A stretch of 64,000 nucleotides of DNA, taken from NCBI GenBank assembly GCA_003388505.1, contig QQVO01000021.1, forward strand, positions 78,416 through 142,415, written 5' to 3'. Every line of letters starts with the position of its first letter. Position 1 is the first letter of the stretch. Positions 35,511-50,619 of this stretch are shown piece by piece. The translations under genes were made by a program, and so were the position numbers. The notes beneath the pieces are model-generated. The model did not search any database and had not been told where the DNA came from. It saw only the letters and a program-made list of their open reading frames with translations. Source of the DNA: Planctomycetota bacterium (GTDB lineage: Bacteria; Planctomycetota; Planctomycetia; Planctomycetales; Planctomycetaceae).

Positions 35511-38500
35511 TCACGCCTCACTGATCAGGAGCGAGACCGGGAACGACCGAAGGACGTCCGCGACTCGGAGACTGCCATCCACCGACGGCTCGATCGACTC
35601 GTGCGTCACGGCACACCGCAGGCTCTTGCTGGTGAGGAACTCGGGCAGATAGACGCGAGTGTCGGACCATGCCGCCTCGCCGATCGGCGCGGCGGATGAG
35701 TCTTCGACGAGTTCGACAGTCAAGCGCGGCGCGACGACGATTGCCTCGTGTGGCTCGGCCGACCTGCCGGACGACGCTCCGCGAGCCGCTTCGGACAATC
35801 GCGCAAAGGCGATGAGGTGACCGCTTGCAGGACCGGCGGTCGCGAGCGGGATGTATTCGCCCGACCCGAACAATTGCGGATGCTGCCGGCGTGCGGTCAA
35901 CAGGCTCTGAATCACGTGCAACTTGATGCGGCCGTCCTCCGGCGATCCGACAAGGCTGTGGAGATACTCGCGCCGTGCCTCCGGAGATCCTTCGACGGCG
36001 AGAATGGCCTCATCGAGCAGTTGCCGACGTGCTTGATAGTCGACGGGGCGTCGGTTGTCGGGGTCGACGAGGGCGAAGTTCCAGAGTTCATCACCCTGGT
36101 AGAGGTCGGGCGTGCCGGGTGAGGTGAACTGGATCATCGTCCGCGAGAGGCTGTTCCAGAATCCCGGCCGCGCGATGCGGGCCACCAGACTCTGCACGTC
36201 TGAGAGAAACGGCGCGCCGCCGGCGTCGTCGCAGGACAGCAAGCCGCGGATGAATGCGAGCAGGGCCTCTTCATACTGCTGATTGTTGTCCGTCCAGGAG
36301 GTATGCGTTTTCGCTTCCCGGACCGCCTTGATCATGTAGTGTTCGATTCGCTCGCGGAGTTTCTGCAGGCGCTCCGTGGAGGGCAGGGCGTCCGAGTCGT
36401 GAGGTCCCGGTGCGGGCCAGAGCCCGACGACTGTCTGGTAGAAGAGGTATTCCGCGGCCGGATCGGGCACGCGTTTGCCGCTGATCCGCGACCGGTGATC
36501 TTCGTTGAGCCGTCCCCAGCGGCGAACGAGACCGGTCCAGAGTTTCGGCACTTCGGAGAGCACGTCGATTCTGGCCCGCACGTCGGCCGTGCGCTTGGTG
36601 TCGTGCGTGGTGACGCAAAGCATTGTCTGGGGAGAGTCCGATGCACGGACTTCATTGGCGCGGTGGAGTCCTGCGACGGCGTCCTCCGGGAGGTGCGGTT
36701 CGCCCCCCACCTCGTTGAGCGAAACGAGCGGTACGTAGGCATAGAGGGCGGTGTCTTCGATTCCCTTGGCCGCGGCGGGCCCCGTCAATTGCTGGAAGCG
36801 CTGGATGAAGTTGACTCGCTCGGTGCGTTGCTGGTCGGTCAACGACTCGTTCTCCAACAGCAGGACCTCTCCGAGGAAGTCGACCGCTTCGGGTTCGGCG
36901 CGACCCTGTTCGCGAGCCTGCTGGAGTGCGAACTGGAGGCGTCGGCGGTCGTCGGCGTCGATCACGCCGCGGCGGCTGTCCAGGTAAGTCCGGTAGACCG
37001 GCAACGCGGTGATGACTTCCACCACGGCTTCCGCGAAATCGCTCTTGGTCGGCATCAGATTGACGACGTTCCCCGGCATGTTTTCATCGCGGCGCGTGAT
37101 CGCGGCGGTGGACGCCCAACCCTCTCCCTCCCGCGATTCGCCTGACTGGTATCGCAATGAGTTCTCTGCGAGACCGACCAGGCTGTCTGCGAGCCGATCG
37201 ACGTGCGGCGACAGATCGACGCTCAGCACACGGCGTTTTCCGGACGCCGCCACGTTTTCAAAACGCACCGGCCTTCGAAGGAGGCGGCGATAGCTTTGCT
37301 CGATCTCCGCGAACCCTTCGGGTGAGACGTAGATCGCTTCGACCTGGTTGAGAAACTCGTATCCCGATGTGCCGGTCACGGGCCAGCGGGCGGGCAATTC
37401 TTCATCAGGGGCCAGAATCTTCTCGACAAAGACCGGCACCGGCTGATGCACCTGTTCGCCGGGGGGCAGTTCCGCGGCCAGGTGCTCCAGGTACCCCAGC
37501 GGATCGCGCAGTCCGTCGATGTGATCAATCCGCAACCCGTCGATCAAGCCATCACGCACCCACCGGAGGACGGTGGAATGAGTTTCTTCAAAGACGTGCG
37601 GGTCTTCCTGCCGGATCGAGACCAATTCGTTGATGTCGAAGAATCGTCGATAGTTGATCGCGCGGGCGGCATCCCGCCAATGCACCAGGCGGTAGGGCTG
37701 ATTGTCAAGCAGCCGGGCGAGGCGGCGACGACCGTCGGAGTCCTGCCCGAACCGTTGCACTGTTTCGGCGACCCAGGCTTCGAGCCGGGGGGACTGAACC
37801 ACGAGTTGTGCGAATTCGGCCAGCAGTTGCTCCGTCTCCTCCCGATCGATATCGAAGCGGCGCCGCAGGCGGGCGGCGATTCTGGGGAGCTTTTTCAGAC
37901 GATTCAGAATCTCGAAGATTTTCTCCAGCCCGGCGTGCCCGTCCCGCGTGAGTTCCTCAAGCTCGGCTTCCGCAAAACCGCAGATGGTCGGCACGGTGGA
38001 CGGGTCAACCGGCAGCATGTGTTCAAAGTATTTCACGAGGAACCGGCCGTCCGACCAGACGAGCTGGATTTGATCTTTCGCAAGGATCCGTGCCCGCGGT
38101 TCACCGAGGATCGGCAACAGGACGCGGCCCCACATGTTCGGGTCGGGCATCCGCCAGTCGATGTCGAACCAGCCGGCGAACGGCGAGCTGTGTCCGTAGG
38201 TCAGCACGTCGCGCCAGTAGGGATTCTCCAGGCTGGCGGCCATGTGGTTGGGAACGATGTCCAGGACGATCCCCATGCCGAACTGCCGCAGGTCGGTCGA
38301 GAGGTTGATGAGGTCGGTCTCGTCGCCGAGATTGGGATTGATCGTTTTCGGATCGACGACGTCGTAGCCGTGCGTGCTGGCCTGACGCGCGCGGAGGATG
38401 GGCGATGCATACAGGTGCGTGATTCCCAGACGGCTGAAGTAGGTGACCTGCGCGCGGGCGTCCTCCAGACGAAAATCGCGATTGAGCTGCACGCGGTAGG

Positions 38501-40781
38501 TGGCCAGCGGCTTCACGTCGACCGGCATGGGGGCGGCCTGTTCGGTCTGCTCCTCGATTCCCATGCGAAAGACAGCCATCGAGCAGGGGCGCAGTTCGTA
38601 AACCGATTCCTGGGTGAATTCGTCCTGGTGGGATTCGGCGTCGAACGTGTCGAACAGCCGCTGCCAGGGGAGAAACTCTTCTTCGATGTCGGGCAGCGTG
38701 AATGGGATGGTCAGGTCGTGGTCGGCGTTGAAGAGGATGAGAATCGAGTCGCCGCTGATTTCCTCGCCGTCTTCGTCCATGTCGATGCTGTCGCCGAAGA
38801 GGACGACGCCGAAGCAGCGGACGTGGGGTGTGTTCCACTGCTCGTCGGTCATTTCCGTGCCGTCGGGATTCACCCAGGCGATGTCGGGAGCTTCGGAGCC
38901 GCCGATCGGGCGGTCGGAGAAGAACTTGCGGCGGTGGAAGACCGGCTGCTCGTGAAATATCTCAATGACCTTGCGGACAAAGTCGGTGAGTTGGCGGTTC
39001 CGCAGCGCGCGGCCGTTGGCCCAGTTCAGCCAGGTGATTTCGTTGTCCTGGCAATACGCATTGTTGTTGCCGTTCTGGGTATGCCCCATCTCGTCGCCGG
39101 CCAGCAGCATCGGCACGCCCTGCGAGAGGATGAGCGTGGCGAGCATGGAACGCTTTTTCCGATCGCGGAGAGCCAAGATGTCTTCGTCGTCCGTCGGTCC
39201 TTCGACGCCGCAGTTCCAACTGATGTTATGGTCCGCGCCGTCGCGATTCTGCTCGCCGTTCGCTTCGTTGTGTTTTTCGTTGTATGAAACCAGATCTTCG
39301 AGAGTGAAGCCGTCGTGACAGGTGATAAAGTTGATGCTGGCCTTCGGCAGGCGGCTGCTCCATCGGTACAGGTCGCTGCTGCCGCAGAACCTCGTGGCGA
39401 ACTCGGAGACGACTCCGCCGTCTCCCTTCCAGAACGACCGTACGCAGTCGCGGTATTTTCCGTTCCACTCGGACCACTGGACGGGGAAGTTGCCGACCAT
39501 GTATCCGCCTTCGCCCAGATCCCACGGTTCGGCGATCAGTTTGACCTGCGAAATGATCGGATCCTGCTGGATGATGTCGAAGAACGCGCCGAGTTTGTCG
39601 ACGGCGTGCAGTTCCCGCGCCAGCGCACTGGCCAGGTCGAAGCGGAACCCGTCGACGTGCATCTCGGTAATCCAGTACCTCAGGCTGTCCATGATCAACT
39701 GCAGCACGCGGGGGTTCATGACGTTGAGGGTGTTTCCGCACCCGGTGTAGTCCATGTAGTAGCGCGGATCCTGGTCGAGCGCGCGATAGTAGGCCGCGTT
39801 GTCGATGCCGCGCAGTGAAAGCGTCGGCCCCATGTGATTGCCTTCGGCCGTGTGGTTGTAAACCACGTCGAGGATGACCTCGATGCCCGCGCTATGCAGG
39901 TTGCGGACCATCGTTTTGAATTCGGGCACCGCGTCGAGCGGGTGGCTTTCGGAGGCGTAACAGATTTCGGGAGCGAAGAAGCTGAGCGTGTTGTAGCCCC
40001 AGTAGTTGTCGAGCCCCCGTTCGACGAGATGGCGGTCCTGCAGAAAATGATGCACGGGCAGGAGTTCGACGGCGGTGACGCCGAGCCGCTTCAGGTAGGC
40101 GATTGCAGGTTCGGACGCGAGACCGGCGTAGGTGCCGCGAAGTTCCTCCGGGATCGCCGAGTTCAGCTTGGTGAAGCCGCGCACGTGCATTTCATAGATG
40201 ACGGTCTTGTGCATCGGGGCCTTGGGCGGACTGTCATCGCCCCAGTCGAACGAGGGATCGATGACGGCGGCCAGAGGGGCGTACGGAGCGCTGTCGCGTT
40301 CGTCGAAGGACAGGTCCTGTTGTTCGGAGCCGATGGTGTAACCGAAGAGCGAGTCGTCCCAGTTCGTCTTCCGGCCCACCAGCTTGGCGTAAGGGTCCAG
40401 CAGGAGTTTGTTCGGGTTGAAACGATGTCCCTGTTCCGGTTTGTGGGGACCATGGACGCGGTATCCGTAGAGTTGTCCGGGCGCGACGCCCGGTAGAAAC
40501 ACGTGCCAGACCATGTCGGTCTGTTCGGGCATCGGGATCCGTTCCGATTCCCGAGTCGCATCGGGCGAATCAAACAGGCAGAGTTCGACCCCGGTGGCGT
40601 TCTCCGCGTAGAGGGCAAAGTTGACCCCGCGGCCGTTCCAGGCGGCGCCGAGGGGGTACGGTTTGCCGGGACAGACTCGCCGCTGGCTGAGCGGGACTCC
40701 CATCTTCTGCTCTTGGGAGCGCACTCCGCGCACACGTTTACCGAGGCCGATGACCGGCTTACTCTCGAGTGTATCAGTCAC
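35511..40781 (-). CDS. glgX-treY: Fused glycogen debranching enzyme (GlgX) - malto-oligosyltrehalose synthase (TreY)
   Basis: One uninterrupted 1756-residue frame. Residues 30-740 are a complete GlgX/isoamylase-type GH13: CBM48-like start ([20 protein letters not shown]), nucleophile D382 in DGFRFDLA, acid E418 in IAEPWD and D490 in [10 protein letters not shown]. Residues 758-1756 are TreY (GH13_26): [23 protein letters not shown] near 841, nucleophile D1086 in [11 protein letters not shown]1120 in VFVEKIL and the TTHDTKRT motif. GlgX cuts alpha-1,6 branches; TreY turns the reducing-end linkage into alpha,alpha-1,1, giving the TreZ substrate. All catalytic residues are present, so both halves should work. 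It is the last gene of the minus-strand glucan cluster, 48 bp after treZ. Confidence 0.95.
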   Translation of the reverse strand: MTDTLESKPVIGLGKRVRGVRSQEQKMGVPLSQRRVCPGKPYPLGAAWNGRGVNFALYAENATGVELCLFDSPDATRESERIPMPEQTDMVWHVFLPGVAPGQLYGYRVHGPHKPEQGHRFNPNKLLLDPYAKLVGRKTNWDDSLFGYTIGSEQQDLSFDERDSAPYAPLAAVIDPSFDWGDDSPPKAPMHKTVIYEMHVRGFTKLNSAIPEELRGTYAGLASEPAIAYLKRLGVTAVELLPVHHFLQDRHLVERGLDNYWGYNTLSFFAPEICYASESHPLDAVPEFKTMVRNLHSAGIEVILDVVYNHTAEGNHMGPTLSLRGIDNAAYYRALDQDPRYYMDYTGCGNTLNVMNPRVLQLIMDSLRYWITEMHVDGFRFDLASALARELHAVDKLGAFFDIIQQDPIISQVKLIAEPWDLGEGGYMVGNFPVQWSEWNGKYRDCVRSFWKGDGGVVSEFATRFCGSSDLYRWSSRLPKASINFITCHDGFTLEDLVSYNEKHNEANGEQNRDGADHNISWNCGVEGPTDDEDILALRDRKKRSMLATLILSQGVPMLLAGDEMGHTQNGNNNAYCQDNEITWLNWANGRALRNRQLTDFVRKVIEIFHEQPVFHRRKFFSDRPIGGSEAPDIAWVNPDGTEMTDEQWNTPHVRCFGVVLFGDSIDMDEDGEEISGDSILILFNADHDLTIPFTLPDIEEEFLPWQRLFDTFDAESHQDEFTQESVYELRPCSMAVFRMGIEEQTEQAAPMPVDVKPLATYRVQLNRDFRLEDARAQVTYFSRLGITHLYASPILRARQASTHGYDVVDPKTINPNLGDETDLINLSTDLRQFGMGIVLDIVPNHMAASLENPYWRDVLTYGHSSPFAGWFDIDWRMPDPNMWGRVLLPILGEPRARILAKDQIQLVWSDGRFLVKYFEHMLPVDPSTVPTICGFAEAELEELTRDGHAGLEKIFEILNRLKKLPRIAARLRRRFDIDREETEQLLAEFAQLVVQSPRLEAWVAETVQRFGQDSDGRRRLARLLDNQPYRLVHWRDAARAINYRRFFDINELVSIRQEDPHVFEETHSTVLRWVRDGLIDGLRIDHIDGLRDPLGYLEHLAAELPPGEQVHQPVPVFVEKILAPDEELPARWPVTGTSGYEFLNQVEAIYVSPEGFAEIEQSYRRLLRRPVRFENVAASGKRRVLSVDLSPHVDRLADSLVGLAENSLRYQSGESREGEGWASTAAITRRDENMPGNVVNLMPTKSDFAEAVVEVITALPVYRTYLDSRRGVIDADDRRRLQFALQQAREQGRAEPEAVDFLGEVLLLENESLTDQQRTERVNFIQRFQQLTGPAAAKGIEDTALYAYVPLVSLNEVGGEPHLPEDAVAGLHRANEVRASDSPQTMLCVTTHDTKRTADVRARIDVLSEVPKLWTGLVRRWGRLNEDHRSRISGKRVPDPAAEYLFYQTVVGLWPAPGPHDSDALPSTERLQKLRERIEHYMIKAVREAKTHTSWTDNNQQYEEALLAFIRGLLSCDDAGGAPFLSDVQSLVARIARPGFWNSLSRTMIQFTSPGTPDLYQGDELWNFALVDPDNRRPVDYQARRQLLDEAILAVEGSPEARREYLHSLVGSPEDGRIKLHVIQSLLTARRQHPQLFGSGEYIPLATAGPASGHLIAFARLSEAARGASSGRSAEPHEAIVVAPRLTVELVEDSSAAPIGEAAWSDTRVYLPEFLTSKSLRCAVTHESIEPSVDGSLRVADVLRSFPVSLLISEA

Positions 40782-40829
40782 AAGTTTCTCCGAAGTCGCG
40801 GGCCCGCGCTCGGCGTTCGCAAACGCCTG

Positions 40830-42677
40830 TTACCTGTTATACGTGGTGACGGAGTCGGGCGGGAGCGACAGCGTCGCTGTTCCAGACGACTCGATTTGAT
40901 CCGGCAGCGAACTCCCCGGACCGTTCCAACGCGCGTCTGCTGAATCGAGCGCCTTGTTCCACGCCCCTTCCGGCAGATTGATGGCGACCTCCGCCGTTTC
41001 CGATCCGAAGTGGAACAGTGTGAGAACTTCGCGTCGCGCCGACCAGCGTCTCACGGCCATCGCGCGATGAGGTTTCAATTCGCTGACTTCCATCCGGGCG
41101 CGATCGGGAAACGCCAGCGCGGGCTCCGCCTTGCGCAGTTTGATAAGCTCTTGGTAGTACTCAAACAAGACGCGGTGGCGGCCTCCGTTCTTGAGGGCGT
41201 GGTCCAGCTTGCACCGCTGGAACGTGGCTTCATCCTGCGGGTCGGGCGGCTCCTGCTGCCACTCGAAACGGGCGAACTCTTCCTTGCGGCCGCGCCGGAC
41301 CGCTTCGACCAGGTCCGGGTCGGTGTGGCTGATGAAGAACTGGAAGGGGGCCGATTCGGCATACTCCTCGCCCATGAAGAGCATCGGCTGGCAGGGGGAG
41401 AGGATCACCAGCGCCGCCGCCAGCTTGAGTTTCTCGAAGGAGGCCAGCTCAGTGAGCCGTTCTCCCATGAGCCGATTGCCGACCTGATCGTGATTCTGCG
41501 AACAGACGACGAGTTTGATCGGGTCGACGTGCCGGGCTGAGTTGCCGTGCCGCCGACCCCGGTACCGGGAGTAACCGCCGTCCTGGACGAATCCGTCTCG
41601 GTATGCTTTGCAAATGTCGTCGAAACCGGTGTAGTCGGCGTAATAGCCTGATTGCTCGTCGGTCAACTCGGTGCGGATGGCGTGATGCAAGTCGTCACAC
41701 CACTGGCCGTCGATGCCGCAGCCGCCCGTTTCCTTCGGCATGATCAATCGCGAGTCGGCGAGGCTGCTTTCGGCGATTGTGTAAACCCTCCGATTGAGAC
41801 GTTCGCCCTCCAGCCGCACCGCGTCGGCCAGCTCCTGGAGAAACGGACGCGCCGTGAAGTCGAAGATCGCGTGCACGGCGTCCAGCCGCAAGGCGTCGAT
41901 GTGAAACTCGTCGATCCAGTACAGTGCGTTTTCGATGAAGAATCGTCGCACCTCATCGCTGTCGCGATCGTCGAAATTGATGGCGCGGCCCCAGGGCGTG
42001 TGATGCCGATCGGTAAAATAGTGACCGAACTCAGCCAGGTAGTTGCCTTCCGGACCGATGTGGTTGTAGACGACGTCCATGATGACAGCCAGGCCCCGGG
42101 AATGGGCGGCGTCGACCAGCCGCTTCAATCCGTCCGGTCCGCCGTATGTATTCTGAACCGCGAACGGATGCACCCCGTCGTAGCCCCAGTTTCGCCCGCC
42201 GGGAAACTGTGCGCAAGGCATCAGTTCGATCGCAGTGACGCCCAGGTCGTGCAACTCGTCGAGATGCGGGATCACCGCCTCGAAGGTGCCTTCCGCAGAG
42301 AAGGTGCCGACGTGCATTTCGTAGGTGATGAACTGGTGCAGCGGGATTCCCCGCCAGTCCCCGTCGGTCCAGTTGAAATTGGACGTGACGGCCGCCGATG
42401 CCTGGTGAACGCCGTCGGGCTGGAGGCGCGAGGCCGGGTCGGGGCGGTCGCGGTCGCCGTCGATGCGATAGAAGTACCGCGCACCGGGCGCCAGCTCGTC
42501 GACGGTCAGTTCGTAGTAGCCGCGTCCGCAGGGCTGCATCGGCAACAATCGTTCTTGCGGCTCGAGCAGTTTCAGTTCGAGTTTCTCGGCGTTCGGCGCC
42601 CAGACCAGAAATCGGCATCGGCCGTCTTCCTGGAACTGCGCGCCGAGGGTCGGCGGATAGGTGGGATGCTCCGGCAT
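40830..42677 (-). CDS. treZ: Malto-oligosyltrehalose trehalohydrolase
   Basis: 615 residues from the ATG at 42677, which has AGGAAGAG five bases upstream. A GTG at 42749 overlapping the glgB stop (GTGA) is an alternative start adding 24 residues. GH13_10: CBM48-like start (GRCRFLVWAPNAEKLELKLL), YEMHVGTFSAEGTF, DVVYNH, nucleophile D266 in DALRLDAVHA, acid E303 in IAESSLAD and CSQNHDQVGNR near the carboxyl end. It hydrolyses the alpha-1,4 bond next to the trehalose unit made by TreY, releasing trehalose in the cytosol. It sits between glgB and the glgX-treY fusion, whose product supplies its substrate. Confidence 0.96.
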   Translation of the reverse strand: MPEHPTYPPTLGAQFQEDGRCRFLVWAPNAEKLELKLLEPQERLLPMQPCGRGYYELTVDELAPGARYFYRIDGDRDRPDPASRLQPDGVHQASAAVTSNFNWTDGDWRGIPLHQFITYEMHVGTFSAEGTFEAVIPHLDELHDLGVTAIELMPCAQFPGGRNWGYDGVHPFAVQNTYGGPDGLKRLVDAAHSRGLAVIMDVVYNHIGPEGNYLAEFGHYFTDRHHTPWGRAINFDDRDSDEVRRFFIENALYWIDEFHIDALRLDAVHAIFDFTARPFLQELADAVRLEGERLNRRVYTIAESSLADSRLIMPKETGGCGIDGQWCDDLHHAIRTELTDEQSGYYADYTGFDDICKAYRDGFVQDGGYSRYRGRRHGNSARHVDPIKLVVCSQNHDQVGNRLMGERLTELASFEKLKLAAALVILSPCQPMLFMGEEYAESAPFQFFISHTDPDLVEAVRRGRKEEFARFEWQQEPPDPQDEATFQRCKLDHALKNGGRHRVLFEYYQELIKLRKAEPALAFPDRARMEVSELKPHRAMAVRRWSARREVLTLFHFGSETAEVAINLPEGAWNKALDSADARWNGPGSSLPDQIESSGTATLSLPPDSVTTYNR

Positions 42678-42745
42678 GGTCTCTTCCTGCGCCAGCGGGG
42701 GTGTCTGAACGAATCGTCCGGCGATGTGAGCGCGATGTGCAGCCG

Positions 42746-44713
42746 TCACTCACCGGCCTTCGGCTGCGCCGCGTCCGATTTCAAGAAGACCGCTCCCAAC
42801 GGCGGGAGCGTCAGATTGAGCGAACAGGGGCGGCCGTGGTAGCCGATCGGACTGGCTTCGACGCCGCCCAGATTCCCTTGGCCGCTCCCTCCGTGTTCGA
42901 CGGCGTCGCTGTTGAGGATTTCCCGCCAGTATCCGCCGCGCGGGACGCCGATGCGATAATTGGGCCGGGGGACGGGAGTGAAGTTGCAGACCACGGCGAT
43001 CAGATCGTCGCTGGTCTTCGCCTTCCGCAGAAAGCTCACCACGCTTTCCTCGGAGTCGTTGGCGTCGATCCACTCGAAGCCGGCGGGGTCGCAGTCCCAT
43101 TCGTGCAGAGCTTTCTCTCCGGAGTAGAAGCGATTCAGCGTGGAGAGCCAGCGCTGCACGGCCGAATGGGGCAATTGCTTTGCGAGGTCCCACTGCAGGC
43201 TGCCGTCGTGCTGCCATTCGCCCGGTTGGCCGAACTCGCCCCCCATGAACAGCAGCTTCTTTCCGGGCATCCCGTACATGTAGCCGTACAGCAGGCGGAG
43301 GTTGGCGAACTTCTGCCAATCGTCCCCGGGCATCTTGCCCAGTAACGAGCCTTTGCCGTGAACGACCTCGTCGTGCGAGAGCGGCAACGTAAAATTCTCG
43401 TTGAACGCGTAGATCATCCGGAATGACAAGCGATCGTGGTGGAACTTGCGATGGATCGGTTCGTGCGACATGTAGCGGAGCGTGTCGTGCATCCACCCCA
43501 TGTCCCACTTCAGGCCGAACCCCAGTCCGCCGACGTATGTCGGCCGGGAGACCATCGGCCAAGCGGTCGATTCTTCGGCGATCGTCTGGACGTCCGGGCG
43601 CCGCTGGTAGATGGTCGTGTTGAATGTTCGCAGAAAGTCGATCGCCTCCAGGTTCTCCCGTCCGCCGTACTTGTTGGGAATCCACTCGCCTTCTTTCCGC
43701 GAATAATCGAGGTACAGCATCGACGCGACGGCGTCCACGCGGAGGCCGTCGATGTGGTACTCGTCGAGCCAGAACAGGGCATTGCTGAGCAGGAAGCTGC
43801 GGACTTCATTTCGGCCGTAGTTGAAGATGTAGCTGTTCCAGTCGGGGTGGAATCCCTGCCGGGGGTCGGCGTGCTCGAACAGGTGCGTGCCGTCGAAATA
43901 CGCCAGTCCGTGTTCGTCGCTGGGGAAGTGAGACGGAACCCAGTCGAGTATGACGCCGATGCCGTGTTGGTGCAGGTAATCGACGAGGTACTTGAAGTCC
44001 TGCGGCGTGCCGTACCGGCTGGTGGGCGCGAAGTAGCCGGTCGTCTGGTAGCCCCAGGAGCCGAAGAAGGGGTGCTCCATGACCGGCAGGAACTCGACAT
44101 GGGTGAAGCCGCACTGCTGGACGTGCTCGGCGAGTTGAGGGGCCAGTTCGCGATAGCTGAGGGAGCGGTTGCCGTCCTCGGCGACGCGCCGCCAGGCGCC
44201 GAGGTGCACTTCATAGATGGACAGGGGGGCATCGAGCCTGTTCCGCGACGCGCGTGCGGACATCCATTCCTCGTCGCTCCACCCGTAGTCCAGATCCCAG
44301 ACGATCGAGGCGGTCTTGGGGGCGACTTCGTGGAACACGCCGAACGGGTCGGCCTTGTCCACCTCGTACCCGCTGTCGCGGGCGACAATGTGATACTTGT
44401 AGAGGGTTCCCTGCCCGACACCCGGAATAAACCCCTCCCAGATTCCGGATGATCCGCGCGGGCGGAGAGCGTGGCTGCGTTGATTCCAGCCGTTGAACTC
44501 TCCGCTGATCGCCACCGAGCGGGCGTTCGGCGCCCAGACGGCAAAGCAGGCGCCTTCCGCGCCGTCCGCTGCAGCGCAGAGGTGGGCGCCCAGCTTCGTC
44601 TGCAAGTCGAAGTGCGTGCCCTCGTTGAAGAGATGGACGTCGTCGTCGGTGATCAGGCTGACGTCGTGGCGAACGTCGGGCCGCCGGATGTCTGTTGTGG
44701 TGTTCGTCGGCAT
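42746..44713 (-). CDS. glgB: 1,4-alpha-glucan branching enzyme
   Basis: 655 residues, slightly short for the family. It carries one CBM48 ([20 protein letters not shown]) and the GH13_9 barrel, lacking the extra N1 domain seen in E. coli GlgB. Motifs: [20 protein letters not shown], nucleophile D327 in [19 protein letters not shown], acid E380 in TIAEEST and [13 protein letters not shown]. It transfers alpha-1,4 segments to form alpha-1,6 branches on the glucan made by GlgE. It lies between treS-mak (85 bp) and treZ in one minus-strand run. Confidence 0.97.
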   Translation of the reverse strand: MPTNTTTDIRRPDVRHDVSLITDDDVHLFNEGTHFDLQTKLGAHLCAAADGAEGACFAVWAPNARSVAISGEFNGWNQRSHALRPRGSSGIWEGFIPGVGQGTLYKYHIVARDSGYEVDKADPFGVFHEVAPKTASIVWDLDYGWSDEEWMSARASRNRLDAPLSIYEVHLGAWRRVAEDGNRSLSYRELAPQLAEHVQQCGFTHVEFLPVMEHPFFGSWGYQTTGYFAPTSRYGTPQDFKYLVDYLHQHGIGVILDWVPSHFPSDEHGLAYFDGTHLFEHADPRQGFHPDWNSYIFNYGRNEVRSFLLSNALFWLDEYHIDGLRVDAVASMLYLDYSRKEGEWIPNKYGGRENLEAIDFLRTFNTTIYQRRPDVQTIAEESTAWPMVSRPTYVGGLGFGLKWDMGWMHDTLRYMSHEPIHRKFHHDRLSFRMIYAFNENFTLPLSHDEVVHGKGSLLGKMPGDDWQKFANLRLLYGYMYGMPGKKLLFMGGEFGQPGEWQHDGSLQWDLAKQLPHSAVQRWLSTLNRFYSGEKALHEWDCDPAGFEWIDANDSEESVVSFLRKAKTSDDLIAVVCNFTPVPRPNYRIGVPRGGYWREILNSDAVEHGGSGQGNLGGVEASPIGYHGRPCSLNLTLPPLGAVFLKSDAAQPKAGE

Positions 44714-44798
44714 CGGGATGATCCTCTCCGGTTGCAGTCGAATGTCGTCGTGAGTGTCCGGGGCGCGGGTTGAGTCGTCCCCCGCACTGAGTGCGCAG

Positions 44799-48284
<3,486 letters not shown>

Positions 48285-48399
48285 GGGCACGATTCGCAAT
48301 TCCTGGAAACGTTTCCCGGCTTCGGGGACGCAGGCGAAACCCGCCCGGCCCGTCGAAAGCCGACTGTCGGTGCGGCGAACGCCGCCGCTCACCTGAAAA

Positions 48400-50490
48400 T
48401 CAAAGGTAGTACTCGAACTCCCGCTCCGTTCGCACGCGACGGCGAACCTGGAAAATGTGGGCCGGTATGACACCCGGATCCAGTTCGACGTAGTTCCGTG
48501 GTCCATGCCACAGGTAGCGGGAGTCGCTCAGCAGGTCATGAACCTGGTAGGGATGCGTGGCGTCGAGGGCGAACTCTTCCATCGGCAGCGTGACCCAACC
48601 GGCCTGCCTGTGATGCGGATCGAGGTTGACGACGACGAGCAGAATCTCGGAGTTGTCGCCCGACGATCTGGTGTACGCGAGAAGCTGGTCGTTCTCCGTC
48701 TCGTGAAACTGAAGTTCGCACGGCGTCTGCAGAACGGTGTACCCGCGGCGAAGCCGGTTCACGCGGGCGATCAGACCCTGCAGGCTGTCCGCGCGATCCA
48801 GTTCGTGATGGTGGACCTGATATTTTTCCGAGTGCAGGTACTCTTCGCTGCCCGGCTCGCGCGGTTCGCTCCAGCAGTGCTCGAACGGAGGGCCGTAGAT
48901 TCCGTAATTCGTACTGAGTGTGGCGGCAAGAATCAGCCGCAACTGAAACGCCGACCGTCCTCCGACCTGCAGATACTCAGTGAGAATATCCGGCGTATTC
49001 GGCCAGAAGTTCGGCCGAAAGTATTCGCGGAGGTTCGTCGTGTTCAGTTCGGTGACGTATTCGGTCAACTCATGTTTCGTGTTCCGCCACGAGAAGTACG
49101 TGTAAGACTGCGTAAAGCCGAGAGCGGCCAGCCGCGCCATGATCTTCGGCCGCGTGAACGCCTCCGCGAGAAACAGGACGTCCGGATGCTCGCGCTTGAT
49201 TTCGTTAAGGCACCATTCCCAGAAGGTGAACGGCTTGGTGTGCGGATTGTCGACGCGGAAGATCTTGACGCCCTGTTCGATCCAGTAGTCGAAGACGCTC
49301 TTCAGTTCCCGCCACAGCGCCGGCCAGTCGTTGCACTCAAAATCGAACGGATAGATGTCCTGGTACTTTTTGGGGGGATTTTCGGCGTATTGAATGGTTC
49401 CGTCGGGACGCTGCCGGAACCAATCGGGATGCTCCCGCACATAGGGATGGTCGGGCGAACACTGAAAGGCGACGTCCATCGCGATTTCGATGCCGAGTTC
49501 ATCCGCGGCGGCGACCAACTCGCGAAAATCGTCGAGCGTGCCCAGTTCGGGATGGACCGCCTTGTGGCCGCCCTCGGCGCTGCCGATGCCCCACGGGCTG
49601 CCGACGTCGTCCGGTTCTGCCTGGGTCGCGTTGTTCTTGCCTTTCCGGAACCTGGAGCCGATCGGATGAATGGGCGGCAGATACAACACGTCGAAGCCCA
49701 TTTCGGCGACGTAGGGCAATCGCGATGTCACATCCTTCAGGGTGCCGTGCCGTCCCGGTTCGTCTGCGGCTGATCGCGGAAACATTTCGTACCAGGCGCT
49801 GAACCGCGCGCGCTCCCGATCCACAGTGACCGCCAGCGTACGGCCGTAGCTCGTCGCAAGACTGCGGTCTGGATAACGCTGCATGAGTTCCGGCAATTCC
49901 GGGTCTTCGCAGATCCGGTCGAGGTGGCGGACCGCGTCGTCGCTGCGCAACCTGCGCGACCAGAGCTGCAACGCGGAACGATCGGTCTCGTCCGCGCGAT
50001 CCAGCGCCTCGTCGACGAGTTCGGCGCCGGTCAGCAGGTCGACCTGTTCGACCTGCCGGGCGGCGGCCCGTTTTTGAAAATCCCGATGCCACGTCAGAAA
50101 GCGGTCGACCCAGGCGAGGACGGTGTATTGGTAGACGCCCTCGTGTCCGACGGCGAACGGCGCGCGCCAGCGGTCGTTGACCAGGGGCTGCATTTCGACT
50201 TCCCGCCAGGCCGATTCCTCATCCGAGCGATAGCAGAGCCGGACAGAAAGTGCATCGTGCCCGTCGCAGAAGACGTCGGCTTCAACCGTGACTGTCTCCC
50301 CCACAACGCGTTTGATCGCGAAGCGGCCCCCCTCCACGTTCGGGCGGACGTCTTCAATCACAACCCGTTTCCGTCCCCAATCGCCCGCGAGAGCCGGCGC
50401 TTCGGAGGCGGTCTCGCTCGGCAGCGGTTCCCGCGCGCTGTGATCGTCATCGGTCCGTATGGTTGTTGCAGTCTGCGGGGTGGTGCTCAT
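48400..50490 (-). CDS. glgE: Alpha-1,4-glucan:maltose-1-phosphate maltosyltransferase
   Basis: 696 residues from the ATG at 50490; a longer frame upstream has no homology. The DUF3416/N domain (RKRVVIEDVRPNVEGGRFAI) is followed by the GH13_3 barrel. Motifs: WYEMFPRS, YLPPIHPIG, AFQCSPDHPYV, nucleophile D414 in FRVDNPHTKP, acid E443 in LFLAEAFTRPK and FRPNFWPNTPDIL. It extends alpha-1,4-glucan by maltosyl units from maltose-1-phosphate. The spacing to treS-mak (115 bp) and to the upstream MarR gene (129 bp) suggests one transcription unit with possible internal starts. Confidence 0.97.
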   Translation of the reverse strand: MSTTPQTATTIRTDDDHSAREPLPSETASEAPALAGDWGRKRVVIEDVRPNVEGGRFAIKRVVGETVTVEADVFCDGHDALSVRLCYRSDEESAWREVEMQPLVNDRWRAPFAVGHEGVYQYTVLAWVDRFLTWHRDFQKRAAARQVEQVDLLTGAELVDEALDRADETDRSALQLWSRRLRSDDAVRHLDRICEDPELPELMQRYPDRSLATSYGRTLAVTVDRERARFSAWYEMFPRSAADEPGRHGTLKDVTSRLPYVAEMGFDVLYLPPIHPIGSRFRKGKNNATQAEPDDVGSPWGIGSAEGGHKAVHPELGTLDDFRELVAAADELGIEIAMDVAFQCSPDHPYVREHPDWFRQRPDGTIQYAENPPKKYQDIYPFDFECNDWPALWRELKSVFDYWIEQGVKIFRVDNPHTKPFTFWEWCLNEIKREHPDVLFLAEAFTRPKIMARLAALGFTQSYTYFSWRNTKHELTEYVTELNTTNLREYFRPNFWPNTPDILTEYLQVGGRSAFQLRLILAATLSTNYGIYGPPFEHCWSEPREPGSEEYLHSEKYQVHHHELDRADSLQGLIARVNRLRRGYTVLQTPCELQFHETENDQLLAYTRSSGDNSEILLVVVNLDPHHRQAGWVTLPMEEFALDATHPYQVHDLLSDSRYLWHGPRNYVELDPGVIPAHIFQVRRRVRTEREFEYYL

Positions 50491-50619
50491 CGGAGATTGA
50501 CTCGCTGCCCTGGTTCCGTGTGTCAAAACCCAGCGTGGCTGGTTTGCCACAACCAAACAGAGTGGAATGACGTTCGTACAACATGCGCGCAAGTTGCGCT
50601 CATGCTCACACGAAAGACT

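Noticed and set aside
37446..39287. 613-codon open frame on the plus strand
   Set aside because: It is antisense to the glgX-treY gene, whose motifs are unmistakable. Long antisense frames are expected at this GC content, and this one shows no domain.
42678..42749. GTG start of treZ overlapping the glgB stop (GTGA)
   Set aside because: Possible translational coupling, but the ATG at 42677 has a much better ribosome binding site and begins the conserved region.
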